From contig NC_079239.1 of the NCBI RefSeq assembly GCF_027921745.1, positions 523,501 through 587,500 of the forward strand: a DNA stretch of 64,000 nt. The letters are read 5' to 3'. The notes under the pieces are model-generated. The model was not told where the DNA came from. It was given only the letters and a program-made list of their open reading frames with translations, and ran no database searches. Source of the DNA: Schizosaccharomyces osmophilus (taxonomy: Eukaryota; Ascomycota; Schizosaccharomycetes; Schizosaccharomycetales; Schizosaccharomycetaceae). Shown piece after piece: positions 44,322 through 56,275 of the stretch. The position numbers and the translations under genes were made by a program. Within the stretch, counting starts at the first letter, position 1. Each line of letters opens with the position of its first letter.

Positions 44322-45299
44322 ATGTTGATGGAAAAGTCTATGTAAGCATTTCTTTTATTGTTTTGTTGAATTCCAATATACTAATGGGTATAGTTTCTAT
44401 GGGTTAGCTGCGTGTACATGTTTGCTGTTATTCTTTGTGTACCATTTCAACGCTAAATATGTACTTCATCCCGTCCTTACTTTGGGATTGTTGAATGCGA
44501 CTTTGGGATCTATATCGGATTTGGTAGCGCAGGCCGTAGACTCTTACAAGTCAATAGAGTTCCAAAAGAAACGTGACATAACGTTGGAAAAATACGGAAA
44601 CTCAATCCTTTTACCTGCGAAAACGGCTAAACTAGACGCCTACCGGACAGTCCGTTATGCTTTCTATGGTAAGTGCTAATATAAAGCTAAGAGCTTTGGT
44701 TGTATGGGAGTCGAGTCAAGCTAATATTTCTGTAGGTTTGTGTCTTACACCAGTCCAGGTAGGTTAAGAAAAATACTTTGGTTACTTCTCTTTGCTGACA
44801 GTACTGGAACGTTAGTATTATTGGTTTGCAAGTTTGAAGAACGTGGTACGAGGAGAAAATGAATTTTTCTGCAATCTGTTCCGAGTAGCTATTGATCAGC
44901 TGGTATTTGCCCCGATTGGTCTTGGGTCTTTCTTTCTATTTATGGTATGCTTTTCTTCTTTTTTCTATCCTATTCCACTCTGGAAAGCCATCAAATGAAT
45001 AGGTTTCTAATCATTTGCCATAGGGCATTACCGAATGCAAGTCGACAGAGAAAATTAAGACATTTTTTAAAAGAAACTATTATCCCACTTTAAAGGTAAG
45101 GTGTTGTTGAAAACAGCTTTTAGAAGAATTTTTATGAAAATACTAACTACCCTAGGCAAACTACATTTTATGGCCAGCCGCACAGTTTATTAACTTTAAC
45201 TTTATCCCTTTTGTTTTTCAAGTTATATTTGTGAATGCAATGGCTATGGTCTGGATGACATATCTGAGTTTGAAAAACAGTTCTTCTAGTCTAAGTTAA
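44322..45299 (+). CDS. Mpv17/PMP22-family membrane protein, six exons
   Basis: Four-helix membrane protein of the Mpv17/PMP22 family (mitochondrial inner or peroxisomal membrane; yeast Sym1 relatives). Exons: 44322-44341, 44394-44668, 44736-44758, 44816-44944, 45024-45095, 45156-45299; introns 52, 67, 57, 79 and 60 nt. 220 residues, about the length of S. pombe SPAC4G9.14. The first exon codes six full codons and the third is a 23-nt microexon (GLCLTPVQ). Joined landmarks: MEKSIFYGLAACTC, LHPVLTLGLLNATLGSISDL, RYAFYGLCLTPVQ/YYWFASL, DQLVFAPIG, KANYILWPAAQFINFNFIPF, the family signature WPxxQxxNFxxxP. No consistent frame exists without this splicing. Confidence 0.92.
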
Positions 45300-45966
45300 T
45301 GTCTCAAAAATTTCTACGAAGTTATGAGGCGAAGCTTATGATAATCATTTACCATACTTAATGCTGAGATATCTTTACATTCTTCGTTCATGTTTTCAAA
45401 ACGGGATCATACAATCAATGGAGACTCCCTAATACCAACAAAAACGTCGTACCCGTATTTTCTTTCCTGTTCCGGACCTGAGCTTATATTCCTTTAAGGA
45501 TAAAGATGCACCCCTTAATCTTCTTCGTTCTTTCAATGTTTCTGTCTATGGCTTCACAGTCGACGCTACCTTCATAAAAGAATCATCATTTCGCGAACCT
45601 TTACATTCAAGCGTAAGACTTTCGTTGACTGTTGAAGCTTCCTTCTTTCTTTTCTACATCCTTATTTCAAATGCTTTTCTACATTAATATGCAAAATTGC
45701 TTTTCACAGTCTTCCCATGTTATGTCAGTTTATGGTTACCCGAGTGAACATCATACTCTACTGTTTATTACCTTTGGAAAATGAAATATTTTCACCCTTG
45801 CATATTTACCTTCATCTGTCTTTACTATTCATTTAAAACTGTTGTTTTGTACCAAACTACTTCTTAACTTACCCAAAACGAATTTAGCGATCACGCTATA
45901 GATCTGTATACAGACTAGCTAAACTAAACGAGTGAACTCTGAGAATGCCAATAACAAAACTGCAAT
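45300..45966. other. Intergenic region upstream of ketoreductase gene
   Basis: 667 bases, tandem genes; nothing recognised. Confidence 0.5.
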
Positions 45967-47114
45967 ATGAATGTTGAAAGTAGGTCTTTTGAAAGCCTAA
46001 ATATAGCAAAGCAAATACTAATCCGCTTTTAGACGTTGCTTCATCTTCCGGTTGCTCTACGGCAGTAACCGTTTTCTCCATTTTCGGAATTGTATATACC
46101 TTATTGAAAGCAAAATCAGTTGCTCAATTCCTCTACAACAATTATCTTGCTAAAGGAACAAAGGTAATTCATTGAACAAATCTATCAGCTATTGTTCGTA
46201 TCACTAACTGATCTCATTAGCTTACTGTTTATGGTGCCAAGCATGGTTCTTGGGCAGTCGTTACTGGCGCTACCGATGGCATTGGAAAGGAATATGCTAC
46301 TCAGCTGGCCACTTCGGGATTCAATATTGTTTTGATTAGCCGTACTCAAGAGAAGTTAAGTGCCTTGGCTCAGGAACTCGAAACAGTTGCTAAAATCCAA
46401 ACCCGTACCATTGCTTTAGATTATACCAAAGCAAACAAGGATTCTTTTGAAAAAATAGCTGAACAATTAAAGGATTTGCCTATCACGATATTAATTAATA
46501 ATGTCGGCCAATCCCACGTTATGCCAACCAGCTTTGAAGAAACAACTGAGATGGAGATGGACAATATCATGCATATCAATTGCTTCGGAACTCTTCATAC
46601 TACAAAAGCCGTCCTTCCTATCATGATGGAACAACGTCGCAAAGACAAGAAGGGCCCTCGTTGTTTGATCTTAACCATGGGCTCATTCGCTGGTCTTATT
46701 CCTTCCCCTTACTTAAGTACATATGCCGGTTCCAAGGCTTTCTTATCCAATTGGTCTGCATCCATGGCTGAAGAAGTGAAATCCGAAGGTATTGACGTCT
46801 GGTGTTATAACTCTTATCTTGTTGTTTCATCCATGTCAAAAATCCGCCGCCCCAACATGACTACTCCTACTCCCAAAGCATTTGTACGTGAAGCTTTGGG
46901 CAGCATCAATGTCCAACGCGGTGGAAGCACTCCCTACATCAGCCAACCTTATCCTACTCATGCTATAATGAGCTGGTCTTTGGAGGAACTACTTGGGAAT
47001 GTTAAATACTTTGTAGTAAACCAAGTTGCTGCAATGCATCTTGACATTCGCAAGCGTGCCCTAAAAAAGCAAGCTCGAATCCAACAATCGGTCTCTGCTC
47101 AGACTAGTACTTAA
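45967..47114 (+). CDS. Very-long-chain 3-oxoacyl-CoA reductase (Ifa38 type)
   Basis: ER enzyme for the first reduction of fatty-acid elongation. Three exons: 45967-45979 (13 nt: MNVE plus one base), 46033-46163 and 46221-47114; introns 53 and 57 nt. 345 residues; S. pombe SPAC4G9.15 is similar in size. One N-terminal membrane segment (TVFSIFGIVYTLL), SDR cofactor motif VTGATDGIGKEYA, LINNVGQS, catalytic Ser in MGSFAGLIPSP and YxxxK in STYAGSKAF. The C-terminus is Lys/Arg-rich. The tiny first exon is fixed by phase: only the ATG at 45967 gives a continuous frame. Confidence 0.88.
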
Positions 47115-47329
47115 TCATACAATGTTTTACACACATTCTTTCAATTTTACTTGACGTTTCCGATTAGAATATACATGTCGGTATACGCAAATATTAGTGA
47201 CCCAATACTTTACAAACAATAACCTACTAAAAGATTTGTAACTTGATACTACCGTTGAATTTCTATATGCACAAATAATAATATCTTTTTAACAAGACAC
47301 TTTAGCCAAACAAGTCGTATGTATTAAGT

Positions 47330-47899
47330 CTACTCAAGTTCGGAAATGTTACCACGCTCAGAAACGTAGATACCGTCCAAAAACTTACGAATATCCTTGT
47401 TGCGGACATTGCAAGCTTGCTTAATGTTGGCGGCGGATTGAGAGACGTTTTCCAAAGAGTTGCCCTCGATGATCAATTCATCCTTGACGTTAGCGGACAT
47501 GGAAACGGTGACACCGGGCAAGCACTTGATGACACGAGTGATACGCTCACCCAAGAAGTTGCGGATCTCAACAACGGAACCGTTTTCGGACAAGTTGATG
47601 TTGATGGGAAAGTGTGCATAGACAAGACGCATCTTGTAGCGGAAACCTTGAGTAACACCAATCATCATGTTGTTAATGATAGAGTATACGGTACGAAGGC
47701 AAGCGTTGTGCAAACGAGCACCGTGCCAGACAATGAATTTGATAACATTGCCTTGCTTCTTCATTTCCAAGTCAATATGGCGCAAGCTCTTGCTAAGAGA
47801 GCCACGGGGACCGGTAACGGTGACATTACGGGCCTTAATGTCAACGGTAACACCCTTAGGGATTGGTAGAGTCTCGTCCTTGTAAATATCACGTCCCAT
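47330..47899 (-). CDS. rpl901: 60S ribosomal protein uL6 (L9)
   Basis: Large-subunit ribosomal protein uL6, called Rpl9 in yeast. 189 residues from [17 protein letters not shown] at 47899; the frame is open 39 codons upstream, but that part holds the promoter elements, not protein. [21 protein letters not shown] and [17 protein letters not shown] are diagnostic. Strong codon bias. A perfect HomolD and HomolE pair lies upstream. The copy number suffix (901) follows synteny with S. pombe SPAC4G9.16c from memory; the gene could equally be numbered 902. Confidence 0.95.
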   Translation of the reverse strand: MGRDIYKDETLPIPKGVTVDIKARNVTVTGPRGSLSKSLRHIDLEMKKQGNVIKFIVWHGARLHNACLRTVYSIINNMMIGVTQGFRYKMRLVYAHFPININLSENGSVVEIRNFLGERITRVIKCLPGVTVSMSANVKDELIIEGNSLENVSQSAANIKQACNVRNKDIRKFLDGIYVSERGNISELE

Positions 47900-48225
47900 C
47901 CTGCAAAGTAGTGTTGGTGGTGTCGTTCCCTTTTTCCAGTAGATAATTTCCGTTTCGAGTTTCCTGTGACTGTACTTCATATGTAGGGTAGGGTATACAT
48001 TTTTTGGGCAACTCAATGCATTGTGTAAAAAAATCCTATTAGTATTATGGAATCAAATAATAAAGCGATCGTAAATTAATTATAACGAGTATTTTTTTAA
48101 GAATTGCAAAACATGTAAGCAACAAAATATATGAAAGGAAAGGGGAAGATGAGAAGATAAAATTAGAATAACAGAGACTCAAATATGACACATGGTAAAA
48201 AAGGATTTGGTCATACTTATAGAAC
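47900..48225. other. rpl9 promoter / mrps5 3' region
   Basis: 326 bases; contains the HomolE-HomolD pair. No further element seen. Confidence 0.6.
47965..47994 (-). promoter_or_regulatory. HomolE-HomolD promoter of rpl9
   Basis: In gene sense: ACCCTACCCT (47994-47985, HomolE), then 12 bases, then CAGTCACA (47972-47965, HomolD), ending 65 bases before the ATG. This is the canonical fission yeast ribosomal-protein promoter. Confidence 0.93.
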
Positions 48226-49464
48226 TTAGCGGGAACCCTTATAATACTCACGTTGAACATCAACAATCTTATGACCGCGTTGTAAAGCAATATCTTCTGG
48301 AAGAGCTTGCTCATGTAAGGTTTCAAAGACTGCTTTAACAACATTCATACCATTTTTTGAGCCCATAATCTCACCGCTTAAGTCCTTAATACCTGCACAC
48401 CGGCAAATTTCAAACAAAATAGCATTGCAACGCAAGCCGAAACCTAAAGAAGGGTTAGTGATTGCTCCTGTTGTAAAATGAAATTAAATTGACACTCAAT
48501 GATGTTAATACTTACCGGCAGGACGTGATCGTAAAGTAAGGCGGACAGCGTGGAACTTTTTATGCAAGTTGCCATACACAGTGCGGTCTTCGTATCGTGG
48601 AATACATTTCATGCTCTTGACTGCACGAGCACAAGATTGTTTATAAGATAATGAATAGTTGGCAGCCTTTCCTTCACCATAACCTATGACTCCATTACGA
48701 TTACCAACGACAGTCAAAACATAGATACTAGGAATTTTACCCTTGCGGGTTTGATTAACGACACGGCGAATAACCAAAGGAACAAAAACAAATGATTGTA
48801 GATAACTTTTTGGGACACCAGTAGTTTCCACCAAAAAATCAGTCATGGTAGCGCCCTGATTTGTTCCTCCATAACTGAAAGGAACGTGACTAAAGGGAGG
48901 TTCGGCGCGTAAAGCATCCACCGGAGGAGTATAATTTTTGAATTTTTCTTCATTAAACGCGTTATATTCGTCAAAATTTTGAAGACTGGAGATTTCATCC
49001 AAGGGACGAACATACTTGTCAAATGGAGAAAAATATTGCAAATGTAAGTTGGTTTGGCGTAAACCCTTGGCATTTTCTAATGCCTGCTTAGAAAGGGGGT
49101 GGTTTTTAATGTAATCTTCTTGTAAAGAAGCATCTTGCTGAAATTTTTTGACCATCTCTTCCCAAGGACTCTTCGTATCCCAAATTTCTTTGGAAACAAT
49201 TTCAGGAGCTACTGGAGAGGATGCACGGTCAGCAGATTTAAAATCAGATGCACCTGACGGTTGCGAAGCGGCATTTGAATCGTCAGGTCCAGCAGAAGTG
49301 TCAGTATTCGACGATTCTTTGGCAGCAGCTTCCGAATTTTCTGAAGGAGATGCGTCTTTTGAAGAAATGTTTCTAAGCAATCCACTCGTATGGAAGGAAG
49401 AGCGTCCGAAACGATAGTTCAATCGCACGTTTGCCCGAAAAAAATGTAATATATGATTCGTCAT
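48226..49464 (-). CDS. mrp5: Mitochondrial ribosomal protein uS5m
   Basis: Small-subunit mitochondrial ribosomal protein (S5 family). Two exons: 48516-49464 and 48226-48467; intron 48 nt (GTAAGT donor, ACAACAG acceptor). 396 residues. The N-terminal presequence includes RFGRSSFHTSGLLRN, then a low-complexity Ala/Ser/Glu region, then the S5 double-stranded RNA-binding fold (IPSIYVLTVVGNRNGVIGYG, GEGKAANYSLSYKQSCARAV) and the S5 C-terminal fold, which spans the junction (SRPAG/AITNPSLGFGLRCNAI). Corresponds to S. pombe SPAC4G9.17c (mrps5/mrp5). Confidence 0.93.
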
Positions 49465-50453
49465 TTTAAGTCGCTATTTATCCATACAAAACAAATGGAT
49501 GCAGATTATAAGACAAAAAAACTTTTATGATTGTGTTAATTCAAGCAAATCAACTCATAAAATGGATGAATCCCAAACAAGATGTTTTAGTTTGCAACCT
49601 TTCTTCGGCGGAACAAATACTTCCCTTAACTTTATTTTTACGAATTCAAAATTATTGTTGCAAACAAATTGCCAAACGTTTAACTGGAAGACTCACCTTT
49701 AGCTTCCTCTCCTTGCGCGTTGTCTCTGTATAAACTCCCAAGACCATGCATTCTCTAGTTAAACCCTCGTTGGGATGCAGTGATGCGTATTATAAAGTAT
49801 AACGTTGTAGATCGTTAACGCTGTTATATACTTAAAAGAAGGATGCGCGTAAACAGTAGAACACGTAAACAAACCAGCGTTTTTTATGTAAACTGAAAAA
49901 ACAAGAAAAACAATCAGAAAGAGGATATTATAATTAATGAAATATAAATTCAATGAAAATTCATTCTGCTTTTGGTCTATATTTATGTGTTTTATTAATT
50001 TATTTCCTTAAATGGTTTCAAATGAGAAATTAACAAGCATTCCCCTAAACAAAACTTGCAAAAATTTTAAAAAAATGAAGCCTATTACTTATATTATCGT
50101 CCTCCTCGTCTGAATGTTTTGAAGTCAAGCATTGCTTCATTGCTCACTGTGGGCTATGCTAAGTAGTAAAAGCGCTTTCCTATTAACCACGAAAACCGTC
50201 TGCTTCTGCGAATACGTCGAAACTCTGTGGCATTGTTAAAAGTTATGAACAACTGGTTTTGCTTCTTTCCTAGATAAGTTATATCTAGCAGTGATTTTCA
50301 CAATTCTGGCACCGAAGTAAATACCGTCATTGTCTAGATGCCAAGGAGACTACAAAGAGCTTATCTTTAATAACTTTCAGTTCTATAGCTAATAATTCTT
50401 TTAATTCACTTCTTTCCCTTACCAGCTTCGTATAATAAGCCAATGTTGCAGTC
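49465..50453. other. Divergent region mrps5/J-protein gene
   Basis: Nearly 1 kb, AT-rich. Short plus-strand frames (49499-49733) lack recognisable products. No RNA gene recognised. Confidence 0.45.
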
Positions 50454-51308
50454 ATGAAGTGCTTTATTTCTCAATTTGCCGCATGTGGGAAACTGAGCTG
50501 GTTTCAAAGAAGTGCTACTACATTTACGCCAAAAAATCTAAAGTCTTTGACTCCTTACGAAATAATGGAACTTCCAAGAACATGTACTCCAGCTGACATC
50601 AAGAGAAAATACATAGAACTGGTTAAGCTGCGTCACCCAGACAAGAGTAAAAGTGGATCCTCCGAGGATGCTGCTCTGAAAGCACTTGATGAAAAGAATC
50701 GGCAAGAATACTTTCGTCTATTGGTGGCTGCAAAGTCTTTGCTAACCGATCATCAACGGCGCCTTGAGTATGATCGCTTCGGATTTCATTGGAATCAATC
50801 TTCTGGCTCACAACCTTCTGCCAAACCATCTGCGAATCCTCGGTACCCTATGTATTCTCGTTACCGTCGTTCTTCTGGAATGGGAAGTTGGGAAGAATAT
50901 TACTACAACTCTTTTGATTATGAACAAAATCATAAAGCAAAGGGTGATTACAGAAAAGAGGATGATGAGGGAATGATAGTTTTTGCGGCTATCCTTTCTT
51001 TTTTAATAATCTTTTCAGTGTACTCAAACTACAGAAATTCAAAATATTACCGAGAAGCTCGTGAAGCTCGTGCTGCTGCAATTGAACAATCAGAAGGCGA
51101 TTTTGGTGCTTACAGTACCGGAATGTCTGACTTGAGCAAGGACGACCGTATATCACGATTTTTAATCATTCGTGATCAAAGCCTAAAGTCTGATTCTTCA
51201 CCCTCTTCTTCGACTTCAAGACTTCCCTTACATACGTCTTCGCCGCCTACTGCTCCATCCTCTTCTTCTGAGTTGTCGTTGCCTGCACCTGCTTCTCCCC
51301 CCTCTTAA
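50454..51308 (+). CDS. Membrane-anchored J-domain protein
   Basis: 284 residues; HSP70 co-chaperone. J-domain at about 32-105 (SLTPYEIMELPRTCTPADIK, then RHPDKSK with the HPD tripeptide, then LSLLTDHQRRLEYDRFG-like end). N-terminus KCFISQFAACGKLSWFQRSATTF has a mitochondrial-presequence look. One membrane segment at about 175-195 (IVFAAILSFLIIFSVYSNY). The C-terminal tail is Ser/Pro-rich. The layout resembles yeast Jid1, a mitochondrial membrane J-protein; the position matches S. pombe SPAC4G9.19. Confidence 0.88.
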   Translation: MKCFISQFAACGKLSWFQRSATTFTPKNLKSLTPYEIMELPRTCTPADIKRKYIELVKLRHPDKSKSGSSEDAALKALDEKNRQEYFRLLVAAKSLLTDHQRRLEYDRFGFHWNQSSGSQPSAKPSANPRYPMYSRYRRSSGMGSWEEYYYNSFDYEQNHKAKGDYRKEDDEGMIVFAAILSFLIIFSVYSNYRNSKYYREAREARAAAIEQSEGDFGAYSTGMSDLSKDDRISRFLIIRDQSLKSDSSPSSSTSRLPLHTSSPPTAPSSSSELSLPAPASPPS

Positions 51309-51599
51309 TGCTTTTTTATTCTTCTGTTTCCTTTATGCATAATTTTTTGATTAATCGCAGCGTTCCTGTAACCACTGTCTCTTATTTTTTTTCCTTTCTC
51401 CCATGTTTATGCTCATGGCAACAATTTTTTTTAGCTACTCTTGAGAATGACTTCGTGTTTTATTTTAGATCTTGACCTAAAAGTCAAGAAAACAAATTGT
51501 ATCAACAGCATATTCTAATCAATGAAAAAACTTATTATCCTATTCTACAAAAAAGGAGAGGAGGGAAAAAATATTAAAATAGTTAAATATGGGATTTCC

Positions 51600-52615
51600 T
51601 TAAAGATGACGGACACTTTGAGATACGGTTTCATAGACATAAAATGTGGCACCATTTACTGGAGCTGCACGTATTAAAACCGGAATAAAACCTCTATAGA
51701 ATCCCATCATACCGGAGGTGGAATAGATTCCTTTAGCACATTGCCAGGCACTTTTATAGATAGCTTTTGATAGGAAGCCGTCAGTCTGTATTTTAGACTT
51801 GACAATGTCGAAAGGATAGGCAAATATCCACATTGAGTATCCACATGCTGCACCAAAAACGCATAATTTCCAACCTGGGATTTTAGAACGGTCCTTCAGT
51901 TGATGCTTTTCCATGCTACTCTTTATCAACGTTTCATAAGTCAGAAAATACACACCCGAACCATGAGCCTCACGAAGGGCAGTGGGATTAAACCCTTTCA
52001 TAATTCCTTTCATTCCATATTGGGAAGATATTTTCTTGATACAATCCAATGGCCCACTGTACAACTTATTGGCGTCCGTCTGAATTTGAAGACGAATACG
52101 AATATGCTCGACAGGGCCTACTAAGAATGAGCTGGCCAACCCAGAAATCGCACCTGCAATGTAATATTGAGGCACAGACATGTGATTCCCATTACGACCA
52201 AAAAACCGTTTGATATACTCATATGTAGCAAATTGGACAGAGACACAAAATCCAATTCCTAAGAGGGGTGTAACACTACCTTTGTAAAGGGCTCCAATAC
52301 CCTCATTTTTGGATATTTTTTTGACACAATCTAAAGCATTGTTGTACAATGGAGAACTGATGCTCTGAGACTGAAGACGAACTTTTACACAATCAAAAGG
52401 CTGACCGACTAAAACCTGTGCTACACCTCCACTTGCGCCAGCAAAGAAGTCTTTTGCCTAAATATTGTCGTTAGTACAAGAAACCCACGTTTTTGTGAAC
52501 TTTAAGAAAAAAATTCTAGATCGTCAACTGAGTAGCAATTCACCTAGCTTCACTTATTTATTTATTTTTTTCAATATTCAGTACTTACCGACTGTGAAAA
52601 TGCTCCTTCTGTCAT
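51600..52615 (-). CDS. Mitochondrial carrier, Ymc1-like
   Basis: Inner-membrane solute carrier. Two exons: 52589-52615 (MTEGAFSQS) and 51600-52457; intron 52458-52588 (131 nt, GTAAGT donor, TACTAAC branch, TTTAG acceptor). 294 residues, three tandem repeats of about 100 with signatures PFDCVKVRLQ, PVEHIRIRLQ and PFDIVKSKIQ. Without the first exon and the start of the second, the first repeat would be cut off. The PVEHIRIRLQ form in repeat 2 is that of the yeast Ymc1/Ymc2 subgroup; the substrate cannot be read from sequence. Position matches S. pombe SPAC4G9.20c. Confidence 0.9.
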
Positions 52616-54016
52616 CGCAGCAATAGCCCAAGATGGTATGGTTGTTGCAAATCGAAAAATAAGTTATTATTCCAATAACTGAGACGTTTACGTTCTTTGA
52701 GAGCAGAAAATTACAATTTAGTGAATGAGAACCTTTCAGAAAATTAATTGTCAATAAGTTTTATTTCAGTATCAAGATAATCGGAAGTTATCTTCCTGTC
52801 AAATTTTTTTGATGATTGTGTTCTTTAATGCTGTACGATTCATCGATTTCACTCAAAACCAGCAAACTTTTTATAATACTTTTTTTCTTTAATGGAAATA
52901 TATGAATCAAACAGACATGGTTGATGAAATGTTTATATGGCGTTCGCTTGATTTTAAAAAACCAGGCGCGTTACTATACTACAATCAATAAGTTCAGAAA
53001 TATGCATATATATCTTTATTCTTTATTTTATCCTCTAATTTAAATCAGTTCGGATTCAAGAACATAACTGCTTGTCCCAAGCTATCAGCACGTAGGATAA
53101 AAAATTGTACCTGACAATAATATGTGACATAGACGAAAAAATCGATGCTGGATATCAAAGTTATTAAATATATTTCATAGGATCAGTTGGCGAAGGTACA
53201 GCTGCGTTTAACATGAACAGAGGAAGGCTTAAGCATTCTACTGTCACCACTATAGTCAATGATAAGAGTATCGTAGGACAGCGTAGTAACGAATATTTTA
53301 TATTCAACAGCTGGCAATATCCTATCTATTTGTTCATCAGATTTTCCTTGCAAATGTCTTACACGAATCCTAAGTCATGCTTCCCCCCCCCCCCAATAAA
53401 CGCATGTATGAAACTTTTTAGGACTATATGAATCATTCAAAGCAATGAAGTATTTGCAAAGCGTATCGCATATGCATTCACATTACTTTATTAATCCCGT
53501 TTGTCCTATTTTCTCTTGTTATGTGGGTTGAAAGAGTATACTCCCTCTTAATAAGTAAATCACAAGGTAGTTAGTGTAGAATGATAATTAGTATGAGAGA
53601 TAATCTTGCTTTTTAATGAGAATCTAGCAAGTTTCCCATGAAGCCTGACACAAACTTGACCAAAAGTTGAGAGCGCAACTTCGAAGCTAGTTTATTAATG
53701 ATATTTTAAAAGAACATCACAATGCGACTCGTCTAATTTTACGATTAAGGAAATGCCCATATGTCTCAAGCAACTCTATCACTTGCTTTAACATGAGATA
53801 TCGGCTCCCGATACCTGACATATTCACAATGCACACATAATTCCATGAGAACGAATGGAAGTAGTTTTATTGAAATTTCGGATCCCTTGTACTGATCATC
53901 AATTGCCTAAAGATCATCAATACAACTAGAAATGAAACAACGAAAATCATATAAATCTTGTCTGATCATATCGGTTTCTAAAGCCTTCACATTCAATCGA
54001 ATAAAGAACGAGCGTA
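52616..54016. other. Gene-free region with C12 run
   Basis: 1.4 kb between the carrier promoter and the erg7 3' end. No coding frame with character; a run of 12 C at 53383-53394 stands out in otherwise AT-rich sequence. Confidence 0.5.
53383..53394. repeat. Poly-C run (12)
   Basis: Twelve consecutive C in an AT-rich spacer; unusual for this genome, where homopolymers are almost all A/T. May also be a site of sequencing uncertainty. Confidence 0.85.
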
Positions 54017-56275
54017 TTAATATTCGGAAATGTAATTTCCATACTGTCGTGCAAACAACCCTAGAGCGTGAATAGAAAAATAAAATTTGTAGTTCGGGTA
54101 AGCAATAGCTACAGACTTGTTAAAAATTCCTTCAATTGATTTTTGTTTCCAGCTTCCATCGCCAGCTTGTGATTTCATGATGAATTGGATCCCTCTTTCA
54201 ATTGGTTTTCTGTGTGGGTACTTGGCATGCATTAAAGCTAACAAAGCCCAACTGGTTTGCGTTACCAGACTAGAATCTGTTTCGGTGTAATATCCAGTGA
54301 CACATGCCTAATATTGTTAATACCAGTCATAAAGCATTACTGCCCTGCTTACCATGTAGCTTTCACTCCAGCCTCCATCGGACCTCTGTTTAGATAAAAG
54401 AAACTCACAAGCCTTCCTTTGTATATCACAATTTTCAAAGCATCTACCAACCGTAGCTAAAGAATCGGTTGCAAACATTGCTGCATAAGTAAAACAAATA
54501 GCCCAACTGCCATACCAGCTGCCATCAGGTTGTTGAGAGTTAATTACAAATGATAATGCATCTTGAATTGTTTGCTCAATTTCTTCACGACGGTAAGAAT
54601 CATCATAACGAGTAAACTCTCGCAAAGCAAGGACCACAGAAGTTGTACATTCAGGGTAGGAGTATTCAACCATGATCTTGCCAAAAACCTCAGCAGGATT
54701 CAAATGTTCCAACCATTCACCTGCTCTTACCGGTTCATAAGAAGCAAACCCAAAGTTTTTATTTTGCATAAGCAATAAAACATCAACTGCTTCCTTTAAT
54801 CGAGAAAGGCTTACTGGTTTCTCAAATTCAGGGAGAGACTGTACGGTCAATACAGCGCGCAAAGCCTCTGAAGTTGTGTCTGAAACTGTGTAACCCTGTG
54901 TGATGTTGCTAAAAGGCCATGCACCTTTGCTATTGTGCCTGTACCCTTTTCCTGCATACTCATTTCGTATCTAAAAGGTCAGACAAAAAAGTGTTCGGAA
55001 ATTACATACCTGTTGTCTATCCAAAAATTTTAAAGCATTAATCATATCTTTTCGATATATCTTTGATTCATACAACCTGGAATCAGCTAGCGCACTCAAT
55101 GTAAAGGATGCCTCCCATACTTGAAGTCCGTTAGTCCCCCGCATTAGCATTCCCTCTGGTTGAACCCACATAAATTCATGCAAGCGCCGAATAATTTTTT
55201 GAAATGCTTTGCTACTTGGTCCTTCCTGATAGTAAACGCATAAAGTATTCATCGCCGCATTCACAGGACCCAAACAAGCATAATCTGTATTTTCGTTTTC
55301 AATTTGGATTAATTGGTATGCTTTCTTTGTGCCTAGCTTTCTCATCCATTGTGGGCGAAGAAACGTAAAATACTTATCCATTAGCCAGTTCAAAGAATTC
55401 AAAATCGTCGTATGTGGATGATACAAATCACTTTCACAAACAGTGTTTCTATGCTTGGAAAAATCGATTGACTTATAATCATCCACATATAGTTCTTCAC
55501 GAAGTTCACGAATAAGGGTGTTGATAGGACAAGATAATTGCTCTCCATATAAATAACCCATTGGTAAATAAACTTGTCGAACGTGGCACCACCATTTTCC
55601 TGGGTGAATTGGAACCCAATCCGGTAAAAGCCATAGTTCAGGCGGAATTGGGTTCATACCTTTCCAGTCGTAACAGTTGAGCGTAGCTAACCAAAACTTC
55701 CCCCAATGCGGATTAGCAATAGCACCCCCAAGTTTATGTAAACAAGCCCGAGCTCTGACAGCAATGGGATGATCCCGCTTCATGCCTAGAATACGAAGTA
55801 CGGTATAATTTAAGGATGTACCAAATACTGTAGATGCACCCTCCGTATGAATTCCCCAACCTCCGTCATCGTTTGTATGATTTACTAAGTACTGAGTTAT
55901 TTCTTCTGGCCATCCCCTTGGAAAAGGAGTTTGTGTAATGTAAAACGAAAAGACAATACCCGGAAGTAGAAACATCGGCCCTTCATAAGGGCTAGCCCAG
56001 TGCCCGTCATTCAGTTGCAGACGTCGAAAAAATTCATACCCATGAACAGCACTTTCCAAAGGGGTCTTTGCTGGCTGGAATTTCGGGGCGTCTTCCAAAT
56101 CCAGACCAAGAAAATACTTCTCTGCAAAGCTTAGAGGACGCGCTTTGGCTTCCTCTTCGTTACTGAGATATTCCCAACTTTCACCCGCATCTGGCCCAAT
56201 ATTTAACCGCCAAAGACGCTTGTCCAATTTGGGGATTGTTTTAGACCATTCGGGTCGAGTACGACAGGGTTCCAT
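54017..56275 (-). CDS. erg7: Lanosterol synthase (oxidosqualene cyclase)
   Basis: Cyclises 2,3-oxidosqualene to lanosterol in ergosterol synthesis. Three exons: 55010-56275, 54353-54970 and 54017-54307; introns 54971-55009 (39 nt) and 54308-54352 (45 nt), both phase 0. 724 residues. QW-type repeats are present ([47 protein letters not shown]), also [21 protein letters not shown]. The catalytic acid region reads VSDTTSEAL where most cyclases have VSDCTAEA, so the Asp is kept but the neighbouring Cys is Thr. Start is the ATG at 56275 ([10 protein letters not shown]); the frame above it begins with TTG. Confidence 0.95.

Noticed and set aside
49786-49895. Possible C/D-box snoRNA (GTGATGC ... CTGA)
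   Set aside because: Box C is imperfect, no terminal stem and no guide complementarity could be seen.
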